From: a virus
IMG/VR virus record: IMGVR_UViG_3300031825_000361
Span: 1 to 40,203 of that record
Strand: one strand, 5' to 3'
Length of the DNA stretch: 40,203 nt
Part shown: positions 16,169 through 23,874 of the stretch, one piece after another
Position numbering within the stretch: position 1 is the first letter of the stretch
Layout of the letters: every line of letters starts with the position of its first letter
Translations under genes and position numbers: made by a program
Notes under the pieces: model-generated
Database searches by the model: none
What the model was told of the DNA's origin: nothing
The model's input: only the letters and a program-made list of their open reading frames with translations

Positions 16169-17086
16169 TCAGGCGTTGGTGTCGCTGATCAGGTAGCCGG
16201 CATCGGCGCCCAGCAGGAAGGGGCGGAAGATGTCCGTGTTGCGGATCAGCTCGATCTTCCCGTCCTCGGTGCGGGTGTCCACCACCGGGTTGCCGCGCTT
16301 GCGCAGCGTGTAGCCAAAGCTCGGCTCATACGGGCTGCGCTCGCCACCGGCGCCGGGCACGTAGGCCAGTTCGATGCTGTCGCCCCAGATGTCGCTGGTC
16401 ACGCCCGCGTCGTTGGCCATCACGGCGCGGCCGATCACGATGTTCGGGATCTCGAAGATCTCGCGCAGGTCCGCCAGCTGCACCAGGCGCGGGCGGGTGT
16501 CGCTCAGGATGGCCTTGAGCTGAGGGTGCTTTTTCAGCACGCGCCAGGTGGCGTAGCCGATCACCATGGTGTTCGGTTCCTTCACCACCTTGGCGCGCAC
16601 GGCGGCCTTGGCGTCGCTGATCACACCCTCGGGGTCGCTGCTGGCGTGGGTGAACTGGCTGGTGCCACTCAGCGCAATCTTGTTGCCGGTGGCGTAATTG
16701 GCGGGGTTCTGCACCAGGTCGGCCACCATCTTCTCGTGGCGCAGGCGGATGCCCTCCACCACAGTGTTGGTGGCGCGCGCCTGCAGCGGGAAGGCGCTCT
16801 CGGCGTCCTCGCGGTAGTCGATCGGGTATTCCAGGTCGTGCTCGTCCAGCGCGATGTCCACCGAGCCGATGTCCTCGGGGTTGATGCGGTTGGACTTGGC
16901 GCGCAGCGCGCGCTCGGTGCTGTAGACCTTGAAGTGCTCCTTGCCGAACAACGGAATCTTGCCGCCTTCCTTGTCCACCATCACGAACGGCATGAGCTGA
17001 TCGCCCACGAACTGCTCGTTGGTGTAGCCGGTGGCCAGGTTGGTGAGGACCGGGTCAACGACCCGCAGCTTGCTCAAACGTCCCAT
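16169..17086 (-). CDS. Major capsid protein
   Basis: A 305-aa protein (MGRLSKLRVVDPVLTNLATGY...) following the protease/scaffold gene. It contains LMPFVMVDKEGGKIPLFGKE, DIALDEHDLEYPIDYRE and the late segment EPSFGYTLRKRGNPVVDTRTEDGKIE, typical of HK97-fold capsid proteins in this type of prophage. Its length equals that of Mu gpT but I do not see direct similarity to Mu T. No long N-terminal delta domain is present, consistent with a separate scaffold. Confidence 0.87.
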   Translation of the reverse strand: MGRLSKLRVVDPVLTNLATGYTNEQFVGDQLMPFVMVDKEGGKIPLFGKEHFKVYSTERALRAKSNRINPEDIGSVDIALDEHDLEYPIDYREDAESAFPLQARATNTVVEGIRLRHEKMVADLVQNPANYATGNKIALSGTSQFTHASSDPEGVISDAKAAVRAKVVKEPNTMVIGYATWRVLKKHPQLKAILSDTRPRLVQLADLREIFEIPNIVIGRAVMANDAGVTSDIWGDSIELAYVPGAGGERSPYEPSFGYTLRKRGNPVVDTRTEDGKIELIRNTDIFRPFLLGADAGYLISDTNA

Positions 17087-17113
17087 GGTTGCTGTGCTCC
17101 TGTGCGGATGGGG

Positions 17114-17596
17114 TTACTGGATGACGGCGCGCGCGGCGGTGGCGTAGTCCACCTTGTGCGCAGCCATGTGGGCCTGGATGGCCTTGTGCTGCGCCAGGCG
17201 ATCGGGGTCAGCGTTCTCGCCGAAGGCCACGGCGTCGTCCTGGGCCTGGATTTCAGCGCCCGCGGCACGCTCGCGCGTGGCGCTCTCGCCGAACGTCACC
17301 TGGGCCGGCAGCGCGGCCAGCATGGCCTTCAGGCCCTCGGCCAGCGGGCCCTTGGCCTCGCCTTCGCCGAACTCGACCGGCGTGGGCTGGGCCGCCAGGT
17401 GGTCCAGCGTGGCCACCACCACGTCGCGCGCGGCGGGCAGCAGCCGGCCCTGGGTGACCAGGCCGTCGCAGAAGGCCACGTTGGCCTGGTGCACGGCGGC
17501 CTGCTTGGCAGCGGTGGCGGCGGCTTCGAGCTCGGCAATGCGCCGGGCCTGGGCCTCGTTGTTGGCGCGCAGCTGCGCGGCTTCCTGATCGGTCAC
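17114..17596 (-). CDS. Nested scaffold protein (Z-like), in-frame start within I
   Basis: A GTG at 17596 is preceded by AGGAG at 6-nt spacing, an unusually good ribosome site inside a gene. It would give a 160-aa protein consisting only of the helical scaffold part of the protease (VTDQEAAQLRANNEAQ...). In Mu, Z is made in the same way from within I. The sequence shows the site; expression is inferred from the Mu precedent. Confidence 0.65.
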   Translation of the reverse strand: MTDQEAAQLRANNEAQARRIAELEAAATAAKQAAVHQANVAFCDGLVTQGRLLPAARDVVVATLDHLAAQPTPVEFGEGEAKGPLAEGLKAMLAALPAQVTFGESATRERAAGAEIQAQDDAVAFGENADPDRLAQHKAIQAHMAAHKVDYATAARAVIQ

Positions 17597-18253
17597 GGTG
17601 GACTCCTGTGCAGTGGGGGAAACGGTGGGGTCGGCAAACGCCGGCAGCGGCGAGGCCTCTTCGGCGCGCGCCTTGTTGATCTCTTCCTGTGCGCCCAGCT
17701 CCAGCGAGCGCACCTCGTAGCCGGGCAGCACCTTGTCGGCCTCCTCGGGGCCGAACTTGCCGAGGATCCACTCGCGCAGGTTGCGCCACAGGCCGGCGTT
17801 GGTCATGTCGTCCCACTCGCCGAAGGTCAGCACGCCCGCCTCGTCGTCGGCAAAGGACGGCTGGCGCAGGCCCTTAACGGCTGGCGGCTGTGCGCCCAGG
17901 AAGCCGACGTGGCGCAGGTAGTACACGCCGGGCACCGGGTTGTTCGGCGCGTCCGGGGCGTAGAACGAGGCGCTGATCTTTTTGAAGGCGCCCGCCGTCA
18001 CCAGCTCGGCGAACTCAGGGTTCACCTGGGCGGGTGTGGCCTCCAGGCCGTCATCGCTGTACTGCAGCGCGGCCACCCAGCCGTAGGCCGGCAGATCGTG
18101 GCGCGGGTGGCCCACCACCAGCGGTGCTTCGTGCCGCGCCGGGTCGTAGGCGGCCACAGTGGCGCGCAGGTCCGATTCGGAAAAGCTCAGCGCCTGCCCG
18201 CCCATGGCGGTGTGCCGGCCCGGCCTGAAGATGTGGAGAGGTTTGGTGCCCAT
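17114..18253 (-). CDS. Head maturation protease with scaffold domain (Mu I type)
   Basis: A 379-aa protein. Residues 1-150 form the protease: GRHTAMGGQALSFSESDL, VGHPRHD (candidate His49) and FKKISASFYAP (candidate Ser94 or Ser96), as in Mu gpI-type proteases. A linker follows (about 150-215). Residues 220-379 are an Ala/Glu/Gln-rich helical scaffold with AQARRIAELEAAATAAKQAA. It is the first gene of the leftward late operon, and a dyad lies 36 bp upstream of its ATG. In Mu-type phages gene I follows G directly; here G is about 22 kb away on the opposite strand. Confidence 0.88.
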   Translation of the reverse strand: MGTKPLHIFRPGRHTAMGGQALSFSESDLRATVAAYDPARHEAPLVVGHPRHDLPAYGWVAALQYSDDGLEATPAQVNPEFAELVTAGAFKKISASFYAPDAPNNPVPGVYYLRHVGFLGAQPPAVKGLRQPSFADDEAGVLTFGEWDDMTNAGLWRNLREWILGKFGPEEADKVLPGYEVRSLELGAQEEINKARAEEASPLPAFADPTVSPTAQESTVTDQEAAQLRANNEAQARRIAELEAAATAAKQAAVHQANVAFCDGLVTQGRLLPAARDVVVATLDHLAAQPTPVEFGEGEAKGPLAEGLKAMLAALPAQVTFGESATRERAAGAEIQAQDDAVAFGENADPDRLAQHKAIQAHMAAHKVDYATAARAVIQ

Positions 18254-18288
18254 GGCCGCACTGTCGCGCGGCGGGGCGTAGGGGACGA

Positions 18289-18304
18289 ACTAAAGAGCTT
18301 TAGT
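18289..18304. promoter_or_regulatory. Dyad operator upstream of the leftward late operon
   Basis: ACTAAAG, a 2-nt spacer, then CTTTAGT: 7-bp perfect arms, 35 bp from the start codon of the protease gene. A related element (TTAAAACGCTTTAG) lies at the same distance before the rightward late operon at 32654. Inferred to be a binding site for the Mor/C-type late activator. No convincing -10 was found. Confidence 0.55.
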
Positions 18305-18676
18305 AATTTGGGGGCCGGTCCATCCTTCGGAGGGGCGACTGGCGGCGCTCATGGATGAGGGCGACATCACCGGACGGCCGGTCTGTGCCATCAAAGTCGG
18401 CAACTACGCCGCGATAGGCGGTCGGGAGGCTGAGCCGGGTATCTCACGGCTCGTCCGGCATCGTTACGCAATTGCGGTCAGAGGCGGCGGGCGGCTGGAT
18501 CTTGGCCGCGAGATTGGCTGCTAGATCTGCATCAAGTCGGCCAAGCGCGGTCGGTTGTGTGTCGCCCATGCACTCACGTAATCGACCAGGAGCAGGCACT
18601 GGCGTGATGTCGAAGCGGACGCTCAACGCCCAAGGTAAGCGGCGCCCGCTTGACCGATCCGTTAGGGCACTTTGCC
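18305..18676. other. 372-bp stretch with no supported gene
   Basis: Between the late-operon dyad and the AbiC-like gene. Short open frames exist on both strands (a 57-codon frame from an ATG near 18350 on the plus strand, and a 78-codon frame on the minus strand), but neither has a clear ribosome site or a recognisable pattern. It may be promoter leader plus decayed sequence carried in with the cargo genes. Confidence 0.5.
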
Positions 18677-19531
18677 TCAAGCAGGGAGTTGGTTGAGCTC
18701 ATGGCGCTCCCAAATTGAATCGTAATCGTCGCCATATGCTGAAGCTGCGTAAAGTGGAATATGAAGACGCGGGAAGAGAAGCAATTCGGTAGGTAAGTTC
18801 TCCAGCAAAGCGTACTTTTCAACAAGAGGCTTGAATTTCTTGTCGCCCTGTGTGCTTAAGCAGTTGTAAAAAAGGAATGCTTGTTCGTAGCTGGAAAGTT
18901 GTGCTCTTGCCAGGCTGGTGTATCGCTGCTTGTTTGGTACGCCGGATTCATTAACGAGCTTGACGATATGGTAGAGCGTTCGAAAGTAGTGACCTACTTC
19001 GGACTGAAGCTCATCGTAAAGGCGTGAATAGATGTCTTGAACTGTAGCAAGCGCTGCATCTTTCTCGGGTTGGTAGAACGCGTAGGCAGCGTGAATATTT
19101 TTCAATCTCTTATACCAAACCTTAAAGCAGTCTCTGGACTTCGTTACCCTGTTGTTATCACCGACAAGATCCATGGACGAAACGATCTGTCTATGCGCCT
19201 CGAGCAAAGAGAAGAACGTGCTTTCAAAGCGTTGCAGTTCAAATGTGCCGCTTTGCTGCTCCAGTTGTTCTTTCTGACCAGCGAGCTCCTCCCTCGTTGA
19301 GGCTAACTCTTCGCGCTGCAGCGCAAGTTCTTCGCGTTGCAGCCATGTTGTGTAGATCAGTGTTGCGAATGCAAGCCCAGAAAAAAGGGCATTGATCGCA
19401 CCGAACATATCGCCAAAGGTGCCTCGTTCGGGCTTTTCGGAGAGCCAGAATCCCGATCCCGCCCAAACAAAAATTATCACAAGCCAAAGTCCAATTAGCC
19501 AGAAGGCTGATGGTTTTGAGGGTTTGCTCAT
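18677..19531 (-). CDS. Putative phage abortive-infection protein (AbiC-like, putAbiC)
   Basis: A 284-aa protein from an ATG at 19531. Two N-terminal membrane segments (FWLIGLWLVIIFVWAGSGFWL, shortened, at about 9-28, and INALFSGLAFATLIYTTW at about 44-61) are followed by a coiled coil of repeated REEL units (about 65-92). A soluble helical domain then carries FESTFFSLLEAHRQIV and the late FYNCLS motif. This matches the putAbiC family of predicted phage-exclusion proteins. G+C is lower than in surrounding phage genes, so it is a cargo gene. A role in blocking competing phages while in the prophage state is inferred from the family. Confidence 0.75.
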   Translation of the reverse strand: MSKPSKPSAFWLIGLWLVIIFVWAGSGFWLSEKPERGTFGDMFGAINALFSGLAFATLIYTTWLQREELALQREELASTREELAGQKEQLEQQSGTFELQRFESTFFSLLEAHRQIVSSMDLVGDNNRVTKSRDCFKVWYKRLKNIHAAYAFYQPEKDAALATVQDIYSRLYDELQSEVGHYFRTLYHIVKLVNESGVPNKQRYTSLARAQLSSYEQAFLFYNCLSTQGDKKFKPLVEKYALLENLPTELLLFPRLHIPLYAASAYGDDYDSIWERHELNQLPA

Positions 19532-19584
19532 TGTTTCCAAAGGTGGCCTAACGAAGGTAACCGGCGACTTGCGCTAGGAGCGCT

Positions 19585-20187
19585 TTATCGCAATCTGTGT
19601 GTTTCAAGACTCTTGCCTGTGCAGTGCAGATACAAAGCACCCAGAGCGGCCTCCGTCTTCGCTAACTCACCGAGAGCATAGTCGGCTAGGCTACGCAGAA
19701 GGTCTGGATTATTAGTCTCGTCCTCTGATTCATGAATATGCACCAGCGACTCGCGCACGTGTTCGAGCGTGGCGAGGGAGTCGTAGGCCGGTTCGAAAAC
19801 CGCGAAGAGCTTCCTATCCAAGGCCGCAATGTCGAAGAGATGCTTGGACATGAGGTCGCGATGTACGTCGGGCACATTTCGCGTCGTCTCTGCGCCTCCG
19901 TCATACGATCCGATTCGAGCAATCGACCTACCGCTCGGACGCTGTTCAATTTGGACAGATATCTGCGGATTCTCGTCGTCAAGCTTAGGTGCATTGATGA
20001 AGATTCCCCGCAGGGATTTAATGGACCACAAATTGAGCTCGCATTCCCGCGCCAGCAACCTCTTCAGCGCCTGAGTCTTTCTGGCGTCAGCACGGTACCG
20101 GCGCACAGCCTCAACTACCTCCTTCACGACGAAGAGCAGTATCGCTGCAACAACGGTAGCGGGTAGGTACTGTAGAAGACTAGACAT
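19585..20187 (-). CDS. Membrane-anchored protein of unknown function beside the AbiC-like gene
   Basis: A 200-aa protein from an ATG at 20187. One N-terminal membrane helix (LPATVVAAILLFVVKEVVEAV) is followed by a cytoplasmic region starting with a basic helix (RRYRADARKTQALKRLLARE). A helical domain with LFDIAALDRKLFAVF and ESLVHIHESEDETNNPDLLR comes next. No catalytic motif recognised. It is on the same strand as the AbiC-like gene, 53 bp upstream, and has similarly lower G+C. The two probably arrived together and may act together. Confidence 0.7.
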   Translation of the reverse strand: MSSLLQYLPATVVAAILLFVVKEVVEAVRRYRADARKTQALKRLLARECELNLWSIKSLRGIFINAPKLDDENPQISVQIEQRPSGRSIARIGSYDGGAETTRNVPDVHRDLMSKHLFDIAALDRKLFAVFEPAYDSLATLEHVRESLVHIHESEDETNNPDLLRSLADYALGELAKTEAALGALYLHCTGKSLETHRLR

Positions 20188-20580
20188 GCGCTCTAACTTA
20201 ATGTATTCGGCAACACTTGCGGGATAAGTTGGGCGATGCGGATTATTCTGGGCACGACTTCCTCCTGAAAGTGACTTGCGACCTGGATTTGCGGCCAGCG
20301 CACTGAGCAAACACGCAAGTATGAAAGCTCTGTGAAACCTGGCACGCCTGCTTCGAGCACCGTACGACCTTGCAGTTAAGCCGCGGGCGCATTCTTGAGG
20401 GGACTATAGCTTGTGCACAGAGCGAGTTCGTGCATAAGGCGCAGGCAGTTCTACCCGATGGCAAGGGCGTGCACCTCGGACGATCGACAGCTTTGATCTG
20501 CGGTGACGAGAGTCGCCATCGAGACCGGCCCGTGCTGGCCCGGAGCACTCGACCAGACACTGATCCAAATCACCAGCGCC
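20188..20580. other. 393-bp stretch with no supported gene
   Basis: Between Mor and the cargo genes. Only a Cys/Arg-rich unlikely frame is present on the minus strand. Composition is mixed. It may hold the promoter of the cargo pair; I see no clear dyad or terminator here. Confidence 0.45.
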
Positions 20581-21009
20581 TCAGTCCAGCCCGGGCAGGC
20601 CCTGCTGGCGCGCCAGGAAGCGCTCGCGCTGCCAGGCGTCCACGATCTGGCGCACGCGCATCTCGGTCAGCTTGTACTTGCGCGCCAGCACCCGGTAGTC
20701 GCCGCGGAACTCGGCACACATGGCGCGATCGCGCGCCGACAGGTGCACCGCCACCCCCTTGGCCAGGTACACCGGCGCGCCGCCCTTGTGGTCACACAGG
20801 TACTGCAGCTGCGCCAGCGCTGCGCGGGCCAGCGCCTGCAGCAACTCCAGCCAGGGTCCCCGTACCGCCGTGCGTCCCGCGCGCTCGTCCTGCAGCACCA
20901 GGGCGGTGAACAGGCAGCCGGCCACGTCCTTCATGTCCGGGGTCAGGCCGGGCGGCAGCATGTTCTCGAGCACCGCCAGCTCGGCAGCGGTGACGCGGCG
21001 CTCAGCCAT
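20581..21009 (-). CDS. mor: Mor-type activator of late/middle transcription
   Basis: A 142-aa protein from an ATG at 21009 that overlaps the end of gemA by 8 bp. The C-terminal part (CAEFRGDYRVLARKYKLTEMRVRQIVDAWQRERF) has the helix-turn-helix of the Mor/C family. The N-terminal part carries the dimerisation-type helix region (LPPGLTPDMKDVAGCLFTALVLQDE). It is the last gene of the leftward early region, as in Mu. It is the best candidate for the factor acting at the matched dyads before both late operons. No second, C-like, gene is visible. Confidence 0.87.
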   Translation of the reverse strand: MAERRVTAAELAVLENMLPPGLTPDMKDVAGCLFTALVLQDERAGRTAVRGPWLELLQALARAALAQLQYLCDHKGGAPVYLAKGVAVHLSARDRAMCAEFRGDYRVLARKYKLTEMRVRQIVDAWQRERFLARQQGLPGLD

Positions 21010-21505
21010 GGGCGGGCTCCTCGCTTGCCGCGCGCTCGGTCGGCACGCCCACCCGCACACACCAGCGCTTGAGCGCCTCAATCACCTGGTTGATCTGGTG
21101 GGTGTTGAGAAAGCGCCAATGCTCCACGGGCGCCTGGCGCCGCACGTAGGCCATCAGCGCCGCATCGGTGTCGGTGCGCACATGCCCGGCGACCACCAGC
21201 GCATGCCAGAGGGAGCGGGCCTTTTGCCAGCGCTCGTCCAGGCTGTCGGGGTGGGCGCGCTCACGCGCCGGCCGCTCGGGCTGGTAGGCCGGCTTCTGAC
21301 CGCGGGCCACGGCCGCACGGGCCTGCAGGTCGCTCAGGTGGGCGAGGTATTGACGGCATTGCATCGCCGTCATGTCGGCCGCGCTGGCCACGCCGGTCAC
21401 GGCCAGCTTCAGCGCCTGGGCATCGTCGCTGGACAGGCCCAGCGCCTTCTGCGCCATGTGGATGGCGGCCAGGTGGTTTTGACGGTTGGCGGGTTTGGTG
21501 CTCAT
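21002..21505 (-). CDS. gemA: GemA-type regulatory protein (DUF1018, Mu gp16-like)
   Basis: A 167-aa protein. Residues 10-50 (HLAAIHMAQKALGLSSDDAQALKLAV, then MTAMQCRQYLAHL) match the GemA/DUF1018 pattern. A proline-rich linker follows, then a helical end (VEHWRFLNTHQINQVIEALKRW). In Mu, GemA modulates host gene expression and supercoiling-sensitive promoters. It precedes mor and overlaps it, as in many Mu-like phages. The ATG at 21505 follows a 215-bp gap after the terminator. Confidence 0.85.
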   Translation of the reverse strand: MSTKPANRQNHLAAIHMAQKALGLSSDDAQALKLAVTGVASAADMTAMQCRQYLAHLSDLQARAAVARGQKPAYQPERPARERAHPDSLDERWQKARSLWHALVVAGHVRTDTDAALMAYVRRQAPVEHWRFLNTHQINQVIEALKRWCVRVGVPTERAASEEPAHG

Positions 21506-21719
21506 GGTGCTGTGTGACAGGTTGAAATGCTTTTTTCCTCGTTTCGACAGAACGGCCTGGGATGCGATGGACGCCCGTGGCTAGGCGACGTATCACCGGC
21601 GGTCGTTTCGTCGGCTCAGAATCGTTTTGAATCAGGTTCTCGGCGCATCGGCGTCCGTTGGTGCCGGTCGCGTTGTGGGTCTCAGCCCGGTGGATACCCA
21701 GAAGTGTGGTTCCAGATGT

Positions 21720-21752
21720 AAAAAGTCCCCGGCCAGGTGAACCCGGCCGGGG
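21720..21752 (-). terminator. Rho-independent terminator after the early operon
   Basis: On the minus strand an 8-bp stem CCCCGGCC/GGCCGGGG with a 10-nt loop is followed by ACTTTTTA. It starts 5 bp after the stop of the last tiny ORF behind the DUF3164 gene. It would separate the transposition operon from gemA-mor, so mor needs either read-through or its own promoter in 21506-21719. Confidence 0.8.
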
Positions 21753-21757
21753 CAACA

Positions 21758-21808
21758 TCAAGCGGCCTCGCGGCGCGACTTGATCAGGGAGGAGATCGGT
21801 TCAGACAT
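21758..21808 (-). CDS. Candidate 16-aa micropeptide 2
   Basis: ATG at 21808 to a stop at 21758, encoding MSEPISSLIKSRREAA. The start overlaps the stop of the preceding 23-aa frame, so it could be made by termination-reinitiation, and the terminator follows at once. Too short to judge by coding statistics. Confidence 0.35.
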   Translation of the reverse strand: MSEPISSLIKSRREAA

Positions 21809-21872
21809 CGGTCGGGCCGATGGGCGTCTTGTCCTGGCCGTCGTCATCGGGCCACCAGGGATTGCGGCTCAT
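21801..21872 (-). CDS. Candidate 23-aa micropeptide 1
   Basis: ATG at 21872 overlaps the DUF3164 stop (ATGA). The frame begins MSRNPWWPDDDGQDKTP and ends at 21801. The coupling geometry equals that of the other gene junctions in this operon, which is the only positive evidence. Confidence 0.4.
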   Translation of the reverse strand: MSRNPWWPDDDGQDKTPIGPTDV

Positions 21873-22486
21873 ACGGCGGCCACGTCCAGGCTGATGGGAA
21901 GGTACTCGCCAGTGCCCTCATGGCGCTTGTAGAAGCGGATGTAGGGCTTGGTGCTGGCGGTCTGCATGCTGTCGCTGATCGCCTGCATGGCCTGCTGCCA
22001 GGTCTCGTCCTTGATGTCCAGGCGACGCAGGCCCAGCACGCGGGCGGTGTTGATCTTGCCTTCCTTGTCGGTCTGGAAGGCGTGGTTGATCAGCGCCTTG
22101 ACGTTGTCGTTGCTGCCCTCGCTCCAGGCGTGCACGCACTCGTCGATCAGTGCCTTGGCGGCCATCAGCTGCTCGCCGAAGACGATGCGGTCCTGCATCT
22201 GGCGCACCAGCTTGTACTTGCCGTCGAAGCTGGTGAGCGTGATGTTGCCTTTCTCGCCGCCGCTCCTGACGCCGTACTGCTCCAGGCTCGTGGCCACCAG
22301 CGCAGCCACGTCCTGCATGGCGCAGGCCTTGAACCTGGCCAGGCCCTGGGACTGCCGCTCGGCCATGATGCACAGGTCGCTCACGACCTGGTGGCGCAGC
22401 TTGTCGATGTCCTTGACCTTGGCCTCAGGGATCAGGTTGCCGTTGGCGTCTTGCCAGTAGCCGGCGGGGATGGTCGTTTCCGTCAT
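21869..22486 (-). CDS. DUF3164 family early protein
   Basis: A 205-aa protein from an ATG at 22486 with AAGGAAA just upstream. It starts MTETTIPAGYWQDANGNLIPE and contains VKDIDKLRHQVVSDLCIMAE and GKYKLVRQMQDRIVFGEQL. It ends with a YIRFYKRHEGTGEYLPISLDV segment, the standard DUF3164 layout. Family members are found in the early operon of Mu-like phages; function unknown. The start overlaps the previous gene by 4 bp. Confidence 0.85.
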   Translation of the reverse strand: MTETTIPAGYWQDANGNLIPEAKVKDIDKLRHQVVSDLCIMAERQSQGLARFKACAMQDVAALVATSLEQYGVRSGGEKGNITLTSFDGKYKLVRQMQDRIVFGEQLMAAKALIDECVHAWSEGSNDNVKALINHAFQTDKEGKINTARVLGLRRLDIKDETWQQAMQAISDSMQTASTKPYIRFYKRHEGTGEYLPISLDVAAV

Positions 22487-23124
22487 GGGGTTTCCTTGGT
22501 TTGGTGAGTGGTTTTGGGAGCGGTGCCGCCACGCAGCTGGGCCAGCCTGGCGCGCACCTCGGCGGGCATGGGAGCGGCCCGGCGGGTGTCGGCATCCAGC
22601 TTGGCGAGCGCAGGGTCCCGCGCGCCGTGCACCACCTGCAGCGCGTCGCCGACGCTCATGGCCTGGCCGCGCACCTGCACCGTGTCCTGGCGCGGCGCGC
22701 TGCGGCGTTCGGTCTCGCGCTGGGCTTCCGCTACCGCCTCCACCTTGTCGGCCAGGCCGACCAGCACCGTGTAGAGGTAGTTGTGGTTCTCCAGCGGCAG
22801 CGTGAGCTTGTCTGCGGCGGCCTTCTCCAGCATGGCCTCCAGGCCGGCGCGCCAGCCGTCCAACGGCATGGTCCAGTCGCGGCCACGGTGCGTAATGGCG
22901 CCACGCTGCAGGTCGGGCAGCAGCTGGCCGGCGAGCTTGGCCATGCGCGAGGGACTCAGCCTGTTCTTGGCCGGGCGGAACAGGCCCAGGTAGCGCAGCA
23001 CCAGCGTGGCCAGCGGGAGGCTGATCAGCATCACCTCGTGCATGGCGCGGCGCAGCTCGTCGTGGGCGAACACCACATCCATCGTCATCTCGGCGCCGCA
23101 GGCGGGGCAGTTGACCAGGCTCAT
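22483..23124 (-). CDS. Early-operon protein with N-terminal Cys pair
   Basis: A 213-aa protein starting MSLVNCPACGAEMTMDVVFAHDE. The CxxC may be half of a zinc site. The remainder is helical, with LPLATLVLRYLGLFRPAKNRLSPSRMAKL and a basic Arg/Gln-rich tail. The LFRPAKxxLSxxRxxxL pattern recurs in early proteins of Mu-like phages, but I cannot give a function. A DNA-binding or replication-associated role is a guess from context. Confidence 0.75.
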   Translation of the reverse strand: MSLVNCPACGAEMTMDVVFAHDELRRAMHEVMLISLPLATLVLRYLGLFRPAKNRLSPSRMAKLAGQLLPDLQRGAITHRGRDWTMPLDGWRAGLEAMLEKAAADKLTLPLENHNYLYTVLVGLADKVEAVAEAQRETERRSAPRQDTVQVRGQAMSVGDALQVVHGARDPALAKLDADTRRAAPMPAEVRARLAQLRGGTAPKTTHQTKETP

Positions 23125-23549
23125 GCGCTGCGGCTCCCGTAGGCGCGACGCTGGCCCAGTACCACGCTGGGCAGGGCCGCATGGTCCGAGGCGCCGGCGC
23201 GCGCGGGCTGGCCGGGCGTCTCGCGGTACACCGGACCGTGCATCACATTCACGCGGCGCGGCAGCGCCACGGCGCCCACATACGGGGCCTCCGGCGCCGG
23301 CTTGGCCGCCGGCGTTGGGCCGGGCGCGATGTGCATGGGCCGGGCCACACAGGCGCGCCAGACCACACGGCCGCGCTCAATCGGGTTGTCGATCCAGCCG
23401 GTGGACTTGAGGTAGATCAGCCGCTTCTGGAACTGGCGCGGGCTCTCGCCCGAGGCCGCGCAGGCGGTGAACAGCTCGGCTGCGCCGATGGGCTGGTGCC
23501 TGGTGACATGCGCCACCAGCGCCTCGTTATGGGGAAGGATCGGCCTCAC
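23121..23549 (-). CDS. Small early protein, winged-helix-like N-terminus
   Basis: A 142-aa protein from a GTG at 23549 that overlaps the upstream gene's stop. Residues 1-65 (ALVAHVTRHQPIGAAELFTACAASGESPRQFQKRLIYLKSTGWI...VWRAC) read as a winged helix that would bind DNA. The rest is Pro/Ala-rich and probably disordered. Overlapping junctions on both sides place it firmly in the early operon. Confidence 0.7.
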   Translation of the reverse strand: MRPILPHNEALVAHVTRHQPIGAAELFTACAASGESPRQFQKRLIYLKSTGWIDNPIERGRVVWRACVARPMHIAPGPTPAAKPAPEAPYVGAVALPRRVNVMHGPVYRETPGQPARAGASDHAALPSVVLGQRRAYGSRSA

Positions 23550-23731
23550 AGCAGTGCGCCTCCCACATGCAGGTAGCCGGCGATGAAGCCGACGGCGACC
23601 GCGCCGGAGGCCAGGCCGCTGATCAACAGCAGGGCTCGGCCGATGGCCTCCAACTGGTCGGCAGACAGGGCGCGACGGCGGCGGTGCGGCCCTTCCAGGA
23701 CGCCCGGGGCGAAGTTGTGGGGCTGCTTCAC
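23546..23731 (-). CDS. 61-aa early membrane protein
   Basis: Starts at a GTG (23731) two bases into the previous gene's stop (GTGTGA) with GGAGG just upstream. It has a basic patch (HRRRR at 16-20), an amphipathic helix and one membrane span (LLLISGLASGAVAVGFIAGY). Too short for family recognition. It might be an inner-membrane effector of host takeover or superinfection control. Confidence 0.65.
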   Translation of the reverse strand: MKQPHNFAPGVLEGPHRRRRALSADQLEAIGRALLLISGLASGAVAVGFIAGYLHVGGALL

Positions 23732-23871
23732 ACGGCCTCCACAGAGATCTTGCTGGCGTCGGGGAAGGCCTGGCTGGCGACCAGGGCCGCCTCGACGGGG
23801 TCCGGGTACAGGCCCTCGTGGCTGAAGCTCAGGCCATCGGCCAGGGTGATGTGGATCACACACTTGACCAT
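23728..23871 (-). CDS. 47-aa early protein
   Basis: ATG at 23871, 3 bp after the ATPase B stop. The sequence MVKCVIHITLADGLSFSH...YPDPVEAALVASQAFPDA reads as a small alpha/beta protein with two strands and a helix. The last codons overlap the GTG start of the next gene. Unknown function, but the tight packing and regular codon use support it as real. Confidence 0.68.
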   Translation of the reverse strand: MVKCVIHITLADGLSFSHEGLYPDPVEAALVASQAFPDASKISVEAV

Positions 23872-23874
23872 GGC

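Noticed and set aside
16067-18358. Long plus-strand open frame of over 700 codons opposite the capsid and protease genes
   Set aside because: It is antisense to two clearly recognised genes, is His/Gly/Val/Leu/Arg rich without domain pattern, and is explained by high G+C on the opposite strand.
18350-18680. Short frames on both strands in the gap after the AbiC-like gene
   Set aside because: No ribosome site, no family pattern, and the frames conflict with each other; kept only as an unassigned stretch.
20243-20560. Minus-strand 105-codon frame
   Set aside because: Cys/Arg/Ser-rich random-looking sequence and no plausible start context.
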